Assembly: GCA_964017125.1 (NCBI GenBank)
Contig: OZ024905.1
Span: 32,275,534 to 32,339,533 of the forward strand
Length of the DNA: 64,000 bases
DNA from: Flabesymbios commensalis
Taxonomy: Eukaryota; Annelida; Polychaeta; Terebellida; Flabelligeridae
Reading direction: 5' to 3'
The notes under the pieces were generated by a model, which worked only from the letters and a program-made list of their open reading frames with translations, ran no database searches and had not been told where the DNA came from. The position numbers and the translations under genes are program-made. The number at the start of each line of letters is the position of its first letter. The first letter of the stretch is position 1. This document shows, piece by piece, positions 23,040 through 34,500 of the stretch.

Positions 23040-25400
23040 CCGCAACACCAAAATTTTTGAAGCAACAATTCACAAGTTCAATGCAGGCTTTGGCTGCCAT
23101 AGGTAATTTGCTCCAGACAGGAACTCAGGACCTCTACATGTTATAGTTTCTACATGTTATAGTTTCAACCTTCAGGGATTGGGGTGTCACCCGACAGTTG
23201 CTGGGCCTGATAACACGTTGTCCAGATGCCAGCCTGGTAGGCCTACACAAAACGCTTTGTGTGCTGCAGCAATGCTTCCTGCATTGGAGGAATGTTGTTC
23301 TGTTCTTTTGGAACATCTTGTAGGTGGACCACAATAATTGTATCTACCTCTTCGTGATCACAGGGAAACATGCACTGGACACTGCCAGCTCGGACTACGG
23401 TGGCTTCAGATGCGGCAATGACGTGTTTCCCATCAAAGCAGAGAAGCAATCTTTTCTGACAGGAACGGGAAGAGTTCCTGCTTCTTTGACGGGTCACGGA
23501 GGAAGTCAGGCCGATTGCCTGTGACCTTGGTTTTGCCTGCCACCTTTGTCTGTATGCTCTTACCTCTTTTCTCCTCGGTTTCAAGCTGTTATTCAGGTAT
23601 TTGTCCCAGACAACGTATACTTTTGTCGATGTCTGTTATTGTTTCATAATGTGTCAGAGAAAAACTGTGCTCGATTAATCATCAAATGTAGAAATACTGG
23701 TAACTGGGAGGAGGGATGTAGGTGAAAATGCCATTGGTAAAAATGCCATAGGTAAGATTGCCATAGGTAAAAATGCCATTGGTAAAAATGTCGGATGGTA
23801 AATATGCCAGACAGTAAAAATGCCAGTGGTAAAAATGTCAGACAGTAGAAATGCCAGTGGTGAAAATGCCAGACAGTAATAATGCCAGTGGTAAAAATGC
23901 CAGATGGTAATAATGCCAGTAGGTAAAAATGCCAAATGTTAAAAATGCCGGTGGTAAAAATGACAAATGGTAAAAATGCCGGTGGTAAAATGCCAAACGG
24001 TGAAAACGCAATTGTTAAAAATGCCAGATGATAAAATGGCAGATGATAGAAATGTAATCGTTGAAAAGCCACTGATAGCGCAAACCCGAAAAATACCCTA
24101 AGCGCCGAAGAACACTTTCAATTAATAAAGATAGTCAGCTCTTTGTCAAACAAGTTTTTTTTACAAAAAATGTAAATGCGAACAATAACCACAATTATGA
24201 CCACGCCAAATATCCACACCTTTATTAATTTAATTCTCGTCATTTTCAAACTAATCTTGAGTTGTCAGGGTGAACACATGGAACAAGTATGGACTTCTAT
24301 CAGCGGGACTTCAGACTAATGGAACTCCGGAATATCAACCTAGCCCAGTGATAAATGACATAGACACACAAATGCGAAATCTTAATTGCTAAAGGAAAAA
24401 ACAAGACCTGTGTAAAGGTTAATTTTTTACTACTTTTACTGTGGTGACTGTGAGACGGAAATAAACGTGTTCACATGAGCCAAAGTTGTATCTCTATATT
24501 TTCTTGGAAAACCGATACCCTATAGGGCTCCCACATTCCGAAGTTCTTGACGTTGCAGGAACGTCAATTTCTAAAGTTTCAAGTTCCGGAACTTCGTGTT
24601 CCGAAATTCCGAATGTGAAAATTACACAGAAAAATTTGCAAAAAAGGCTGTTTTGTGGTATTTTTACCATCTGGCCTTTTTACCATCTGATATTTTTTCC
24701 CGATGGCCTTTTTACCAATGGCATTTTCACCATCTGACTTTTTTACTACTGGCATTTCTTCCCGATGACATTTTACCACTGGTATTTTTACCATCTGACA
24801 TTTTTACCACTGGCATTTTTACCTCTGGCATTTTTTACAATGGTATTTTTACCTATGGCAATCTTACCTATGGCATTTAAGAATGTGTCCATGACGATAC
24901 TGTATGACTATGTAGAGGTGAGGAAATAGAGAAACATCATCCTTCAACAGTGAGACCTGTCCCGTCTTCTTGCTTTTGTCTTTGGTGCTGTAAATCTGAA
25001 CATGCTGAAGAGAAGCGGGGTTTTTTTCTTGATGAGATCGTGGATGGATTGTGTAAGATGAGTTACCACCGATTTGTTTGAGCTGCTATTCTGCTCCTTG
25101 CCAATGTCTTCCACTGTGCGGACTGTGTTGACAAGAGAATTATCAATGACATCCAGTGTGTCAAGCTTTGGGGGTCAGTATACTGCTCCTCAAAATCCAT
25201 CAGAATTCGCGGCTGCTCAGGCCCTGCAATCACTCCTTTCTTGAATCCATCTCGTTTCGTTGGTTTTTCTGTGGAGTTTTTTCATTGGTGTTTTTCTCTT
25301 CCTCGATGACTTGTGCCACTGTGCAGAGTTTAGTTCTCTGAAATGGGACACATTCTCCAAGAAAGACGCATGTAACATACAACTCAAAACATAGGCTACT
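23040..25400 (-). pseudogene. Academ-like DNA transposon remnant (minus strand), split by a foldback element
   Basis: On the minus strand, 25330-24900 gives AQVIEEEKNT, SLVNTVRTVEDIGKEQN, THLTQSIHDLIKKKTPLLF and DVSLFPHLYIV, matching the linker between transposase core and nuclease in this family. After the foldback element, 23640-23243 gives VWDKYLNNSLK, KRGKSIQTKVAGKTKV, RPDFLRDPSKKQELFPFLS and, in another frame, CDHEEVDTIIVVHLQD: the WD.Y...SLK, G..DFLRDP..K.ELF and HEEADT boxes of the XPG-like nuclease region. At least two stops and three frame changes are visible; HEEVDT has V where the family has A. It is dead, and no terminal repeats were found. Confidence 0.65.
23700..24882. mobile_element. 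Foldback element with arms of ~13-15-bp tandem units
   Basis: Left arm 23705-24065 is about 25 copies of GGTAAAAATGCCAGT-like units; right arm 24655-24882 is about 15 copies of the reverse complement ACTGGCATTTTTACC. The ~590-bp centre is unrelated. Inverted arms made of short direct repeats define foldback elements such as sea urchin TU and Drosophila FB. It lies inside the minus-strand Academ-like remnant. Open frames at 23644-24072 and 24596-24880 translate the units and are not genes. Confidence 0.85.
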
Positions 25401-26589
25401 ATTATAGCAGACTCTGTTGTAATCTTAACTACATGTGTAATGACTGTACATGCATATTTCGAACATTTTCATTGGAACGACCAGTTGTAATGTTAAATTA
25501 GGGGGAAGTATATATATACTATTTCTTTGCGTAACAGTCTGAAATTGTAGGTAGTTTTATATTAACTCCTGATATATACCATGTTGTAAATAAATGTTAG
25601 TTGTAATTTTAGATATTGTTAGAAAAAATCACCTGTGATATACAATATGTGATTTATACTATATGAATAAAAAGGGTGGGTCAAACATCCTCCATTTTTA
25701 TTTCACAACTCACATGCAAAGAATGCGATTTTCCAGCTGCCTGAAATGACGTAATGAAAATTTACTTCCATCTATTATCGTCCATTAGCTATTAAATTGT
25801 ATGGATTTACAGGCCTATAAACAGGATAGATTCATTGATTGTAAATGGTGGTAATCTAGAATATACTAAAAAAATAACATTAACGATTTCATGGTGGATG
25901 ATGCTGTTTTGGAGTAGGCCTATATATTAAAAAACCCCAGAAATTGAAAGCAAATTTTTGATCAATCATGACCTTGAATCAATCAGCTAGACAAGTAGGT
26001 ATAACGGATTCGTGAAGGAATAAATTCAAATTATGATTCAAAATTGGCTGATTTTTAGGTGTAAAACTTTGTATGTTTAATGTTTTTTACCACCCAATTA
26101 GCCCCCAACGTAATATGATACTTCAGCTTCAGGTGTAATATTGAATCCAAACATATTACGCGAATATAAAGCTTTAACCGCCGGTGCCGAATATATTCGG
26201 GTTTTCATTTTTAGTAGAGCTGTTGCAGTCGTCTGAAACAGTATTGGGTGAATGCCTCGTGTTTGCTGGGAGGACTGCATCATATGTCTACAGATCTGTA
26301 GAAATACGATGCTGTCTTCCCACCTGCCAGAAAACACAAGGTAGAACATCATCATGTATCTGTATCCCGGGATCTGTATCTATGCAGATACAGTCATGTT
26401 ATAATATGTCTTTATAATATTCTGCCTCCTTTCTCTGTCTATGTGAAAAGCGCGACAAGCAGTTCATGGGGGATATCCTTTTTTGCTAGGGCCAAGCAAA
26501 CACTTACACAAGACCTTCAACCAATGCTGTTTCAATGTTTTCAATAGATCAGGAGAACTGCTGATCAATGGTGATCGCTATCATGCAGA
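25401..26589. other. No gene recognised
   Basis: No domain or terminal repeats. The overlapping open frames at 26098-26417 are unsupported; GTGTTTGCTGGGAGGAC (about 26260) is a scrap of the 39.1-kb palindromic family. Confidence 0.4.
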
Positions 26590-26965
26590 CCACTTCAGAC
26601 AGATTTCGGACAGTTTTCAGACTTATGACAGATTTCCGACAAACTTCGGACAGACTTCAGACGTCAGACTCCTAATTCAGACTTTGGACCTCGGCCAGAC
26701 TTTGAACATCAGACTTCGGATTTTGGACTTCTGACTTTCAATTTCAGATTGAAGACTTCGTACAGACTTCGAACTTCAGACATCAAAATTCGAACTTCAA
26801 ACTTTGAACTTTAGACTTAGAGTTCGGATTTTGGACTTTGGATATACTCCGGACAGACCTCGTCCTTCGGATCTTGAACTTCGGTCTTTGAATTTCAGAC
26901 TTTGGACAATATAGGCTACTTCAAATTTCTTCGGACTTAAAGAGTTCAGACTTTAGACATTTTCA
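26590..26965. repeat. Degenerate short-unit array (CAGACTTCGGACTTTGAACTT)
   Basis: About 370 bp built from 7- to 8-base words ACTTCGGAC, TTTGAAC, TTCAGAC and TTTGGAC in changing order. A short run in reverse orientation is at 4850-4895. Confidence 0.8.
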
Positions 26966-27334
26966 TGACTTGGTCTTTTGATTAAAATAAACAAAACAGT
27001 TATTAAAGCAGCTCTAATAATTTTTGTGAGACAGCTCCATTTTTAGCTGTACGTAGAACACAAACCCTGAAGGTCGACGCAAGCTCTACTTCAGTGCCGT
27101 CAGGCTCTAGTTTATTGGAACATTAAGTACCATGTTTTATACACGTTAAAGAGAAAATGTGACATCAATTAGCAAAATTTGAAAAGAGTTCACCTCCATT
27201 TTGTAAAATCTGAATAATTTTCACTCACTTGAAGTTGTGGATCGCGTCAGAGAGACACAACTTTAAGTAGGTGAAAATTCAAATTGAATAATTTGGCGGT
27301 TAAAATGTCACAAATATGGTCCAAAACTATCCTG
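26966..27334. other. No gene; hairpin at 27216-27279
   Basis: AATTTTCACTCACTTGAAGT and ACTTTAAGTAGGTGAAAATT are inverted arms (22 of 24 positions pair). The same hairpin occurs at 45529-45595, so it is a tiny mobile family. Otherwise nothing is recognised. Confidence 0.65.
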
Positions 27335-27920
27335 AGCTCCTAATTGCTCCTGGAATATAACAAAATGTAATGATTTTAATGCATACAGATAGATTATTAT
27401 GATGATACACGCTAATCTGTTTTTTCCAAGATTTTTGCGAGTAACAATTTTCCGTTAGGGCCTACTACTAAAATGGCTCGTAGGAGCTTTTGACTTCTTA
27501 GATGGTTTGTTACTGTTCTCAGAATAATAGCTAGGAGTCTGGGCCCTTAATTGCACCTGGAATATAACAAAATGTGGTGATTTTGATGCATACAGATAGT
27601 TTATCATGATGGTACAAGTGAATCAGCTTTTTGTGAGCGACGATTTTCCCGCGATTTTAAAAAATGGCTGATAGGAGCTTCTGACTTCTTAAATCATTTG
27701 TTGCCGGTCTCAGAATTATAGCTTATACCCTTAATCACACCTAGAATATAACAAAATGTGGTGATTTTGACGCATACAGATAGCTTATTATGAAGATACA
27801 AGTAAGTCGGCTTTTTTCCAAGATTTTTACAAGCGTCATTTTCCCGTTATTACAAAAATAGGAGCTTTTGACATCCTAAATCGTTTGGCTAAGGACCTGA
27901 TTAGTGCCTGGAAAAAAATT
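27335..27920 (+). repeat. Tandem repeat, unit about 190 bp, three units
   Basis: Each unit has CCTGGAATATAACAAAATGT, GATTTTGATGCATACAGATA, TTCCAAGATTTTT, ATTTTCCCG, AAAATGGCT and TAGGAGCTTTTGACTTCTTA. The same unit in opposite orientation is at 18127-18540 and inside both copies of the 21-23 kb duplication. Confidence 0.85.
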
Positions 27921-28001
27921 GGTGCTTTTATCCGGCATGTCCCCATCCTTTTCAAATGTGGTCATAAGCTGCCGGACTAATATATCTAGCCTAGCTGGTA
28001 A

Positions 28002-28165
28002 CAGTGGCGAATCCAGAATCTGAAAAAGGGGGGGCGCCCGGGGTTTTGGGGTAATTTTTTTTGTAAATTTTAGCCAATTTAGGGGACTTTTTTAAAGTTT
28101 TTGCCGAAAAATAGGGGGGGGAGCGCGCGCCTCCTGCACCCCCCCCCCCCTTTGAACCGCCACTG
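28002..28165. mobile_element. 164-bp MITE, CAGTGGCGAATC family, GGTAA target duplication
   Basis: Ends CAGTGGCGAATCC and GAACCGCCACTG, with GGTAA on both sides (27997-28001, 28166-28170). A G7 run lies inside the left end, and G8 and C13 runs lie inside the right end. Internal words CCAATTTAGGGGACTTTTT are shared with 29296-29430 and 37197-37719. Confidence 0.85.
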
Positions 28166-28277
28166 GGTAAATTCGTAGCCTAGTTCCTGGCCCACGAGCG
28201 AGGCTACCCAATTTGCTCTGGCCTGCTCAGAATGCAATGGGTCACGGATGGGACTACAAATTGTGAAGATGTTAAAG

Positions 28278-28966
28278 GGACATACCCAGGTCTAAAATCG
28301 TCAAAAAATCGGTGATTTTATTTTAGCTTAATAGACTAATTTGAACATATGATGTAAATATGTCCAGAGACTAGAACTGCAAAAGTTTTTTAATTTTTGT
28401 GCTGCGCACTTCCCATTTAGGCTGGATATAGAGACGAAATTCCCGTATTTCTTATTTTTGACATGGTTGTCAATAATTAGAAATCAGGAATTTTGTCTTT
28501 ATATCTCCCCTTACTGGTAAAATCGTAGCACAAAATTTAAAAAACTTTTGCAGTTCTAGTCTATGGACATGTTTACATCATATGGTCACAACCAGGCTAA
28601 AATCATCAAAAATCAGTAATTTTATTTTGGCCTTTTAATAGACATATGACCATATGATGTAAACAGAACTGCAAATTGTTTCTTTAATTTTTGTGTTGCG
28701 CATTTTATCAATTAAGCGAGATAACCTTGGGAGAAATTCCCAATTTTTTATTTCGGACATGCATGTCCAAAATAGGAAATAGGGCCTACAGGAATTTCGT
28801 CTCCATAGGCCTATATCTCCCTTAACTGGTAAATGCACAACACAATTTTTTTTTTTAATTGCAGGTTTAGTATAGTCTATGGACATGTTTACATCTTACT
28901 TATGGTCATATTAAGAAGCAAAAGTAAAAATACTGATTTTTTTATGATTTCAGCCTGATGTGTCTC
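28278..28966. mobile_element. Palindromic MITE derivative (family of 17718-18126), with an extra hairpin
   Basis: Begins GGGACATACCCAGGTCTAAA and carries the internal palindrome twice (centres near 28455 and 28755), each with GAGACGAAATTCCC and GGAATTTYGTCT arms and CATATGATGTAAAC words. The right end is decayed (TTTTTTTATGATTTCAGCCT). Confidence 0.75.
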
Positions 28967-29295
28967 TCGCTTTGATATGAACCTAGCTTAAGTGTTGTCA
29001 AGCTTTCGGCAGGTTTTTATTGTGCAATAATTATTTATTGATTTGATCACGTGACCGTATATTATTAATACATGGTTAAGGTAGGTTAAATAGGCCTCCC
29101 CTTACAAAAACTACATAACACATAGGCCTAGATGCTAGAATCCTCCTCCTCGGAGTTTATTTCGCTAAAATTTCGCGATCACCTAAAGGATGATTGACTC
29201 GCGGTAATTTACTTTGTTGTCACTGTTTAAGTACACATTTTGAAGCCAGATTCGATCTTAAGTGCACAAAACGACGTTTCAGCTGGAGCTAAATC
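28967..29295. other. No gene recognised
   Basis: Nothing supported. Confidence 0.4.
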
Positions 29296-29430
29296 CAGGG
29301 GCGGATCAAGGATTTGAAAAAGGAGGGGGCGCAGGTGGCTCAAATGCGAGTTTTTAGGCATATTTAGGCCAATTTAGGGGACTTTTTCAAGAATTTGGCG
29401 TAAAAACGGGTGGGCGTGCGCCCGCCATCT
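29296..29430. mobile_element. Truncated MITE, CAGGGGCGGATC family
   Basis: Left end CAGGGGCGGATCAAGGATTT is intact. The body matches 37197-37719 closely (GGAGGGGGCGCAGGTGGCTC), but the right terminal repeat is missing after GTGCGCCCGCC. Confidence 0.75.
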
Positions 29431-30327
29431 GTTGTTGTTGTCATCAGCATGTTGTTGTTGAGCCTGCTAGTATAAGATTCCTTAGTCTATCTGTAATAGT
29501 CTGTGAGTATAGCGTCTCATTCTCTTTCGTCGTCGAGACCCTTCGGGTTTCCGGAACTTCCCAAGCGGTCTCGTCAACGCTAGCTTTTTACCGCCATAAT
29601 CGCGAGCCCGCAACACTCAGCTTGGACATGTTAGACGTCGTGGAGGACAGTCGCATCATCTGATCCACGCAGCCACAGGCTCGTGGCTTAGGGCCGCCGT
29701 GTCTCGTCCGGATCTGTGCACAACGTTTAAAAATTTACCAGACAAATCATAATTGAATAAACGAGAATCAAGAACATCATGGAGTCAGATTATCTGTGTT
29801 ACCGCCCCGACGTGGATTGAGGGAGAAAGTAAATCGGTAGCAGGGTGGAGCGAACAGCTGACCAGGCCATCGCCCATCAACCCCCATACTATAGTCTATC
29901 CGTCTGTAGTCTGTGCCACTGACCTTTAATCTATACGTCTGTGGTCTGTGCTGTGGTGGCCTAACTTTACATGTCACTCTGTAGTACATGGTACATTAAC
30001 CAGGGCAGGGAGGTGTGTGACTTAACAAGTCTTGTAAATTGGCCCAAGTAGGCCCTATAGCCTACTAAAAATATCCAGCCCCCCCCCCCCCCATGCCTTA
30101 TCCATTTTCTAATCCTAGATCCCGCGACGCTGTTTTTCTGAATTCTTCAGGTTACTCTAGTACGATAATCAAGTAGGCCTACTATAGCTGGCCTAGTTAA
30201 GCAGTCGGATTTAACGTTAAAAACATTAGGTTCAGTCATAGACCGACTGCAACTGTTGTAATCAACTTTGAAAAATAGTTTATGTTTTCTTTTGTGCAGT
30301 GATACGTTGATTTTTATATATCAATAT
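29431..30327. other. No gene recognised
   Basis: The stretch 29500-29720 is richer in CpG and GC than its surroundings but shows no exon, and a C14 run lies near 30080. No RNA gene seen. Confidence 0.35.
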
Positions 30328-30331
30328 TTAT

Positions 30332-31896
30332 CGTCTCACCACACATAATACCCGTCCCATAGACTTACATGTATTATGACCCATACGCTCAGGCCTCCCA
30401 GCACTCCTAAAATGGGGAAATGTAAATAACCCTATATATCATTTTAACCATCCTGCTGTTCTCTTTCAAAATAAAAAAGGTATGTGAATCTGCTTGCTTT
30501 CCTGCCATTTTAGCCTAGAATAAGCTCTTGCCCCACTCTCCCCCGGGCGACCTAGAAAAAAATTGACCTCGTTTTTTAGAAGAGCCTTGTTACAGCCAGC
30601 GCAAGGACTTCCTGTTAGATCTATCTTTTATCATTTCGATGCTTTTGCTACAACAAAACATCACAGAATCGATTTAAATTGGTATCAAAATGATATTTCC
30701 GTAATAATCACCACAGGAGCTGCTGCAAAGAGCCACAATTTTTAAAAAGAGACTAACTTTCTTATTCTTAAACTTTATAATGATATGCGCGAATGAATTT
30801 TTGTGGTGAGACCTTAAGGGAAATAAACATGTTTATGGAATATTTTTTTTTAAGTGAGCTAGAAAATACATTCTATTCTGAAATCGAAAAAGAAAACCTT
30901 GTCCAATTCCGATGAGCAGAAGGCACACAAACGCAAAATGAAATTCCCCTGTTTATTACTAGATCTCGAGAAATGGCCCGTTTTTCGATATTACAACATA
31001 ATTTTCCATTTTCATGAAGCATCTGTATGGAATTGTCTATTTTTTCAGAGACTCGTCTTGAAATTGGGCAATGAATGATTTTATTTCTTCAGAATAGTGA
31101 TGTACGGACATTATACACACAAACAAAAGAGGTATAAATACCAAAGGACAAGAAAATCAATGTGGGAAAGCGGAAGAAACAAGTCGAACTTACAACTGTT
31201 TCAGTGCTATATGGACGAATGCTTGGTATATGGGCCATAATTGAACATTATCAAATTAGTTTCGTTAAATTCGCTAGAAAACATGTCTATATTATATTTT
31301 TTGCTGAATTGGCTGCCTAGTGATAATAAATTAGCAAAATTAATGGTCTAGTAGCAATAAAACATCCCACAGGCGCGAAAATGTGTTTTCTGGAACTATG
31401 GCCTTAACGTCTCACCACACATAATACCCGTCCCATAGACTTACATGTATTATGACCCATACGCTCAGGCCTCCCAGCACTCCTAAAATGGGGAAATGTA
31501 AATAACCCTATATATCATTTTAACCATCCTGCTGTTCTCTTTCAAAATAAAAAATAAAAAAGGTATGTGAATCTGCTTGCTTTCCTGCCATTTTAGCCTA
31601 GAATAAGCTCTTGCCCCACTCTCCCCCGGGCGACTTAGAAAAAAATTGACCTCGTTTTTTAGAAGAGCCTTGTTACAGCCAGCGCAAGGACTTCCTGTTA
31701 GATCTATCTTTTATCATTTCGATGCTTTTGCTACAACAAAACATCACAGAATCGATTTAAATTGGTATCAAAATGATATTTCCGTAATAATCACCACAGG
31801 AGCTGCTGCAAAGAGCCACAATTTTTAAAAAGAGACTAACTTTCTTATTCTTAAACTTTATAATGATATGCGCGAATGAATTTGTGTGGTGAGACC
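30332..31896. mobile_element. Composite element B: two direct ~485-bp units around a 594-bp core
   Basis: Unit B1 (30332-30813) and unit B2 (31408-31896) are nearly identical and in the same orientation. Each starts CGTCTCACCACACATAATAC and ends GTGGTGAGACC. The whole is flanked by TTAT on both sides (30328-30331, 31897-31900), while the core begins and ends with TTAA (30814-30817, 31404-31407). So neither unit alone has matching flanks, but the pair does. There is no coding capacity in units or core. Either this is one mobile entity with direct terminal repeats, or a cointegrate-like product. I see no primer-binding-site or polypurine-tract signal, so an LTR origin is possible but unsupported. 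Confidence 0.85.
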
Positions 31897-31911
31897 TTAT
31901 TCCGAGCATGA

Positions 31912-33481
31912 GGTCTCACCACCCCAAATGCCAGTCCCTTTGAAACACATGTAAACTGCCTCAATTCCGCAGGCCGATTTCACCATTTTTCACGCTATTA
32001 GATATTTAGTGTGACATATCAGGATAAAGCTTGAGATGTCCTTGTTCGAAAACAGGCCCGCTATGGGTATGCTTACCAGACAGATTTTGAGCTACGCCCC
32101 CTAGAGTGTAAAAAAGTCAATACTGTTAAAATTGGGCTATAATCCGTGCTCTCTTTCACAGAACAGACACACATCATTTTAACCCACTGTATCCCTGCGA
32201 GGTTATCATGAAACAGTTATATCCGATATCCTTGACAAAGAAGATAACGTGGGCCTATTAAATATTCACAAAATTATCACTTCTTTGTATTTTATTTTGT
32301 TTCAATAGAGGTTGGAACAGCCGCATTAAAAATATTTTGTGTGATGATTCCATCATTAGTAGACACCTCCCTGGATTTCGGCTTATTTAGGGTGGTGAGA
32401 CCATATGTAGAGATATAATTTTCTTTGATTATTTTATTTCGGCCTGGTATGATGCTTGAAGGTGTTCTAAACAATATAGTTTTTGAATTAGGCAAATATA
32501 TTGAAAAATGTTGCCCTCGGAGCCCTTTGAATAATTATTTATAACATGAAAATCGGCCTGGTTTCCTTGAAAGTCGCATTGAATAAAACAGTTAAATGAA
32601 GTGGCTATTCCCGCCTCTATTTTGTCACGCAAAGTCGTCATGGTTACCTTGTATTTCAAAAATTGTTGTTGAAATATGCCACACAAATTAGAATGGACTG
32701 CTATTAGTAGCATCCAACCTAAATTCACTATTTTTTATTTGGGCCCATATGACAATCAAACTACCAACCAGGCATTTCATCTATGACTTATATCACCAAA
32801 ACACGGCCTCTTCTGGTCTTTTCTAGACATGGTTATCACATTTATTCACCAATTATATACTTTCTAATCAAAACTATTACACTTAGATGGTAAAACTCAA
32901 TAAAATATAGATATCAAGCTGCAGATTTTTTATTAAGAAGCTGGAATATGTCAAGAAAGTACCAGAACACGCAAACCCCTTGTGTCTACTGATGGTCTCA
33001 CCACCCCAAATGCCAGTCCCATTGAAACACATGTAAACTTCTTCAATTCCGCAGGCCGATTTCACCATTTTTCACCCTATTAGATATTTAGTGTGACATA
33101 TCAGGATAAAGCTTGAGATGTCCTTGTTCGAAAACAGGCCCGCTATGGGTATGCTTACCAGACAGATTTTGAGCTACGCCCCCTAGAGTGTAAAAAAGTC
33201 AATACTGTTAAAATTGGGCTATAATCCGTGCTCTCTTTCACAGAACAGACACACATCATTTTAACCCACTGTATCCCTGCGAGGTTATCATGAAACAGTT
33301 ATATCCGATATCCTTGACAAAGAAGATATCGTGGGCTTACTAAATATTCACAAAATTATTACTTTGTATTCTATTTTGTTTCAATAGAGGTTGGAACAGC
33401 CGTATTGAAAATATTTTGTGTGATGATTCCATCATTAGTAGACACCTCCCTGGATTTCGGCTTATTTAGGGTGGTGAGACC
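31912..33481. mobile_element. Composite element A: two direct ~490-bp units around a 591-bp core
   Basis: Units A2 (31912-32402) and A3 (32994-33481) are nearly identical to each other and to the solo A1 at 19601-20091. The pair is flanked by ATGA on both sides (31908-31911, 33482-33485); the inner flanks are ATAT and TGAT. The core has no similarity to the core of composite B, yet is almost the same length. Only TCCGAGC separates the target duplications of composites A and B. No coding sequence was recognised; the minus-strand open frames at 32292-32728 and 33371-33706 are unsupported. Confidence 0.85.
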
Positions 33482-33648
33482 ATGACGATCCGTCAGTGTA
33501 ATAAGTTGAATGTCTGAATGTCGAGCTGGCTTGATATTCAGATATTCGAATGTAAATGTCAAATATCGAACTAACTTCACGGACATCATAGATCTAGGCC
33601 TATTCACTACGTCACATAGGGGTACTGGGATGATAGCTATTAGACTTA

Positions 33649-34494
33649 GGGGCGGACCATTCATTACCAGAGGGGGGGAGGGGGTATGGTTTTCCTTCCT
33701 AACCAATTTTTTTTTTTTTCAAAAAGAAAACAAATCATTTGTTTTTCCCCTATCAAAAACAAACAATATTTTTCCTAAGATGTCACAGACAAACTTTTTT
33801 TTCAGGACATGTTTCAGTATCCATCCATCTGTGAAACGGGCATGCGTGGGATGGTCACGTGTAGGCCTACAGTAGCCTACAGAGTACAGGCTAACATCAT
33901 TAATATCAGCAAATAAACTACAAAATACTACTCAAACGAGATATTGACCCAATTCTGTTTAAATGTTAGATCAATGTCTGCGACGCTGGCCCAACATTGA
34001 ACCAACATTGGCGTAGTGTACAATGTTTCAGGAAAAGCTGTCCTATCAATACACATTATCTCACAATCCCCGCAGTAATAAAGTCAGTTAGCTTGCAAAC
34101 CCAACGCCCAGCTAGGAGCCAGGACTAAGAGCTTTGGTGGAATTATTAACTCATAGATGTCGCTCAAGTATATATGGACTTGATATGATTTGGTAACTTT
34201 CTCTTAATGCGCCTGTGGGTATGAAACGCATATTTTAGTATTATTATCATACGTAGGGCCTATAGGCCTACCCACGGGTAATATATAGAGCGGAGCGACG
34301 GATTTTTTGCCTTTCTTTGGCAGTTCCCGGCAGATTTGCAAAGATTTGCTGGCTGTTAACAATCGATTTTTTCTTACACATAAATGAAAAAAATATTGTT
34401 TTCCCACACTCTATGGAGCAAACTATTTTTTTTGCGAAAATTTTTTTTTACGAAAAATACCCTACCCCCACCCTTGTATTAAATGGTCGACCCC
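33649..34494. mobile_element. PIF/Harbinger-like MITE, TTA target duplication
   Basis: Ends GGGGCGGACCATTCATTACC and (in reverse complement) GGGGTCGACCATTTAATACA, both followed by G-rich runs. TTA flanks both sides (33646-33648, 34495-34497), the TWA target of PIF/Harbinger. Length is 846 bp. Same family as 18541-21167. Internal poly-T/A tracts make spurious open frames. Confidence 0.85.
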
Positions 34495-34500
34495 TTAGTA

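Noticed and set aside
23644-24072. 142-codon minus-strand frame rich in FYH/LPSGIF-type repeats
   Set aside because: It is a direct translation of the GGTAAAAATGCC units in the foldback arm.
30563-31828. Two identical 60-codon plus-strand frames
   Set aside because: They lie inside the duplicated non-coding B units, so identity reflects the repeat and not conservation of a protein.
30332-33481. Calling the composites LTR retroelements outright
   Set aside because: Direct terminal repeats, 4-bp duplications and solos fit, but tips are GGTCTCACCAC rather than TG..CA and no primer-binding or polypurine site or coding sequence is visible.
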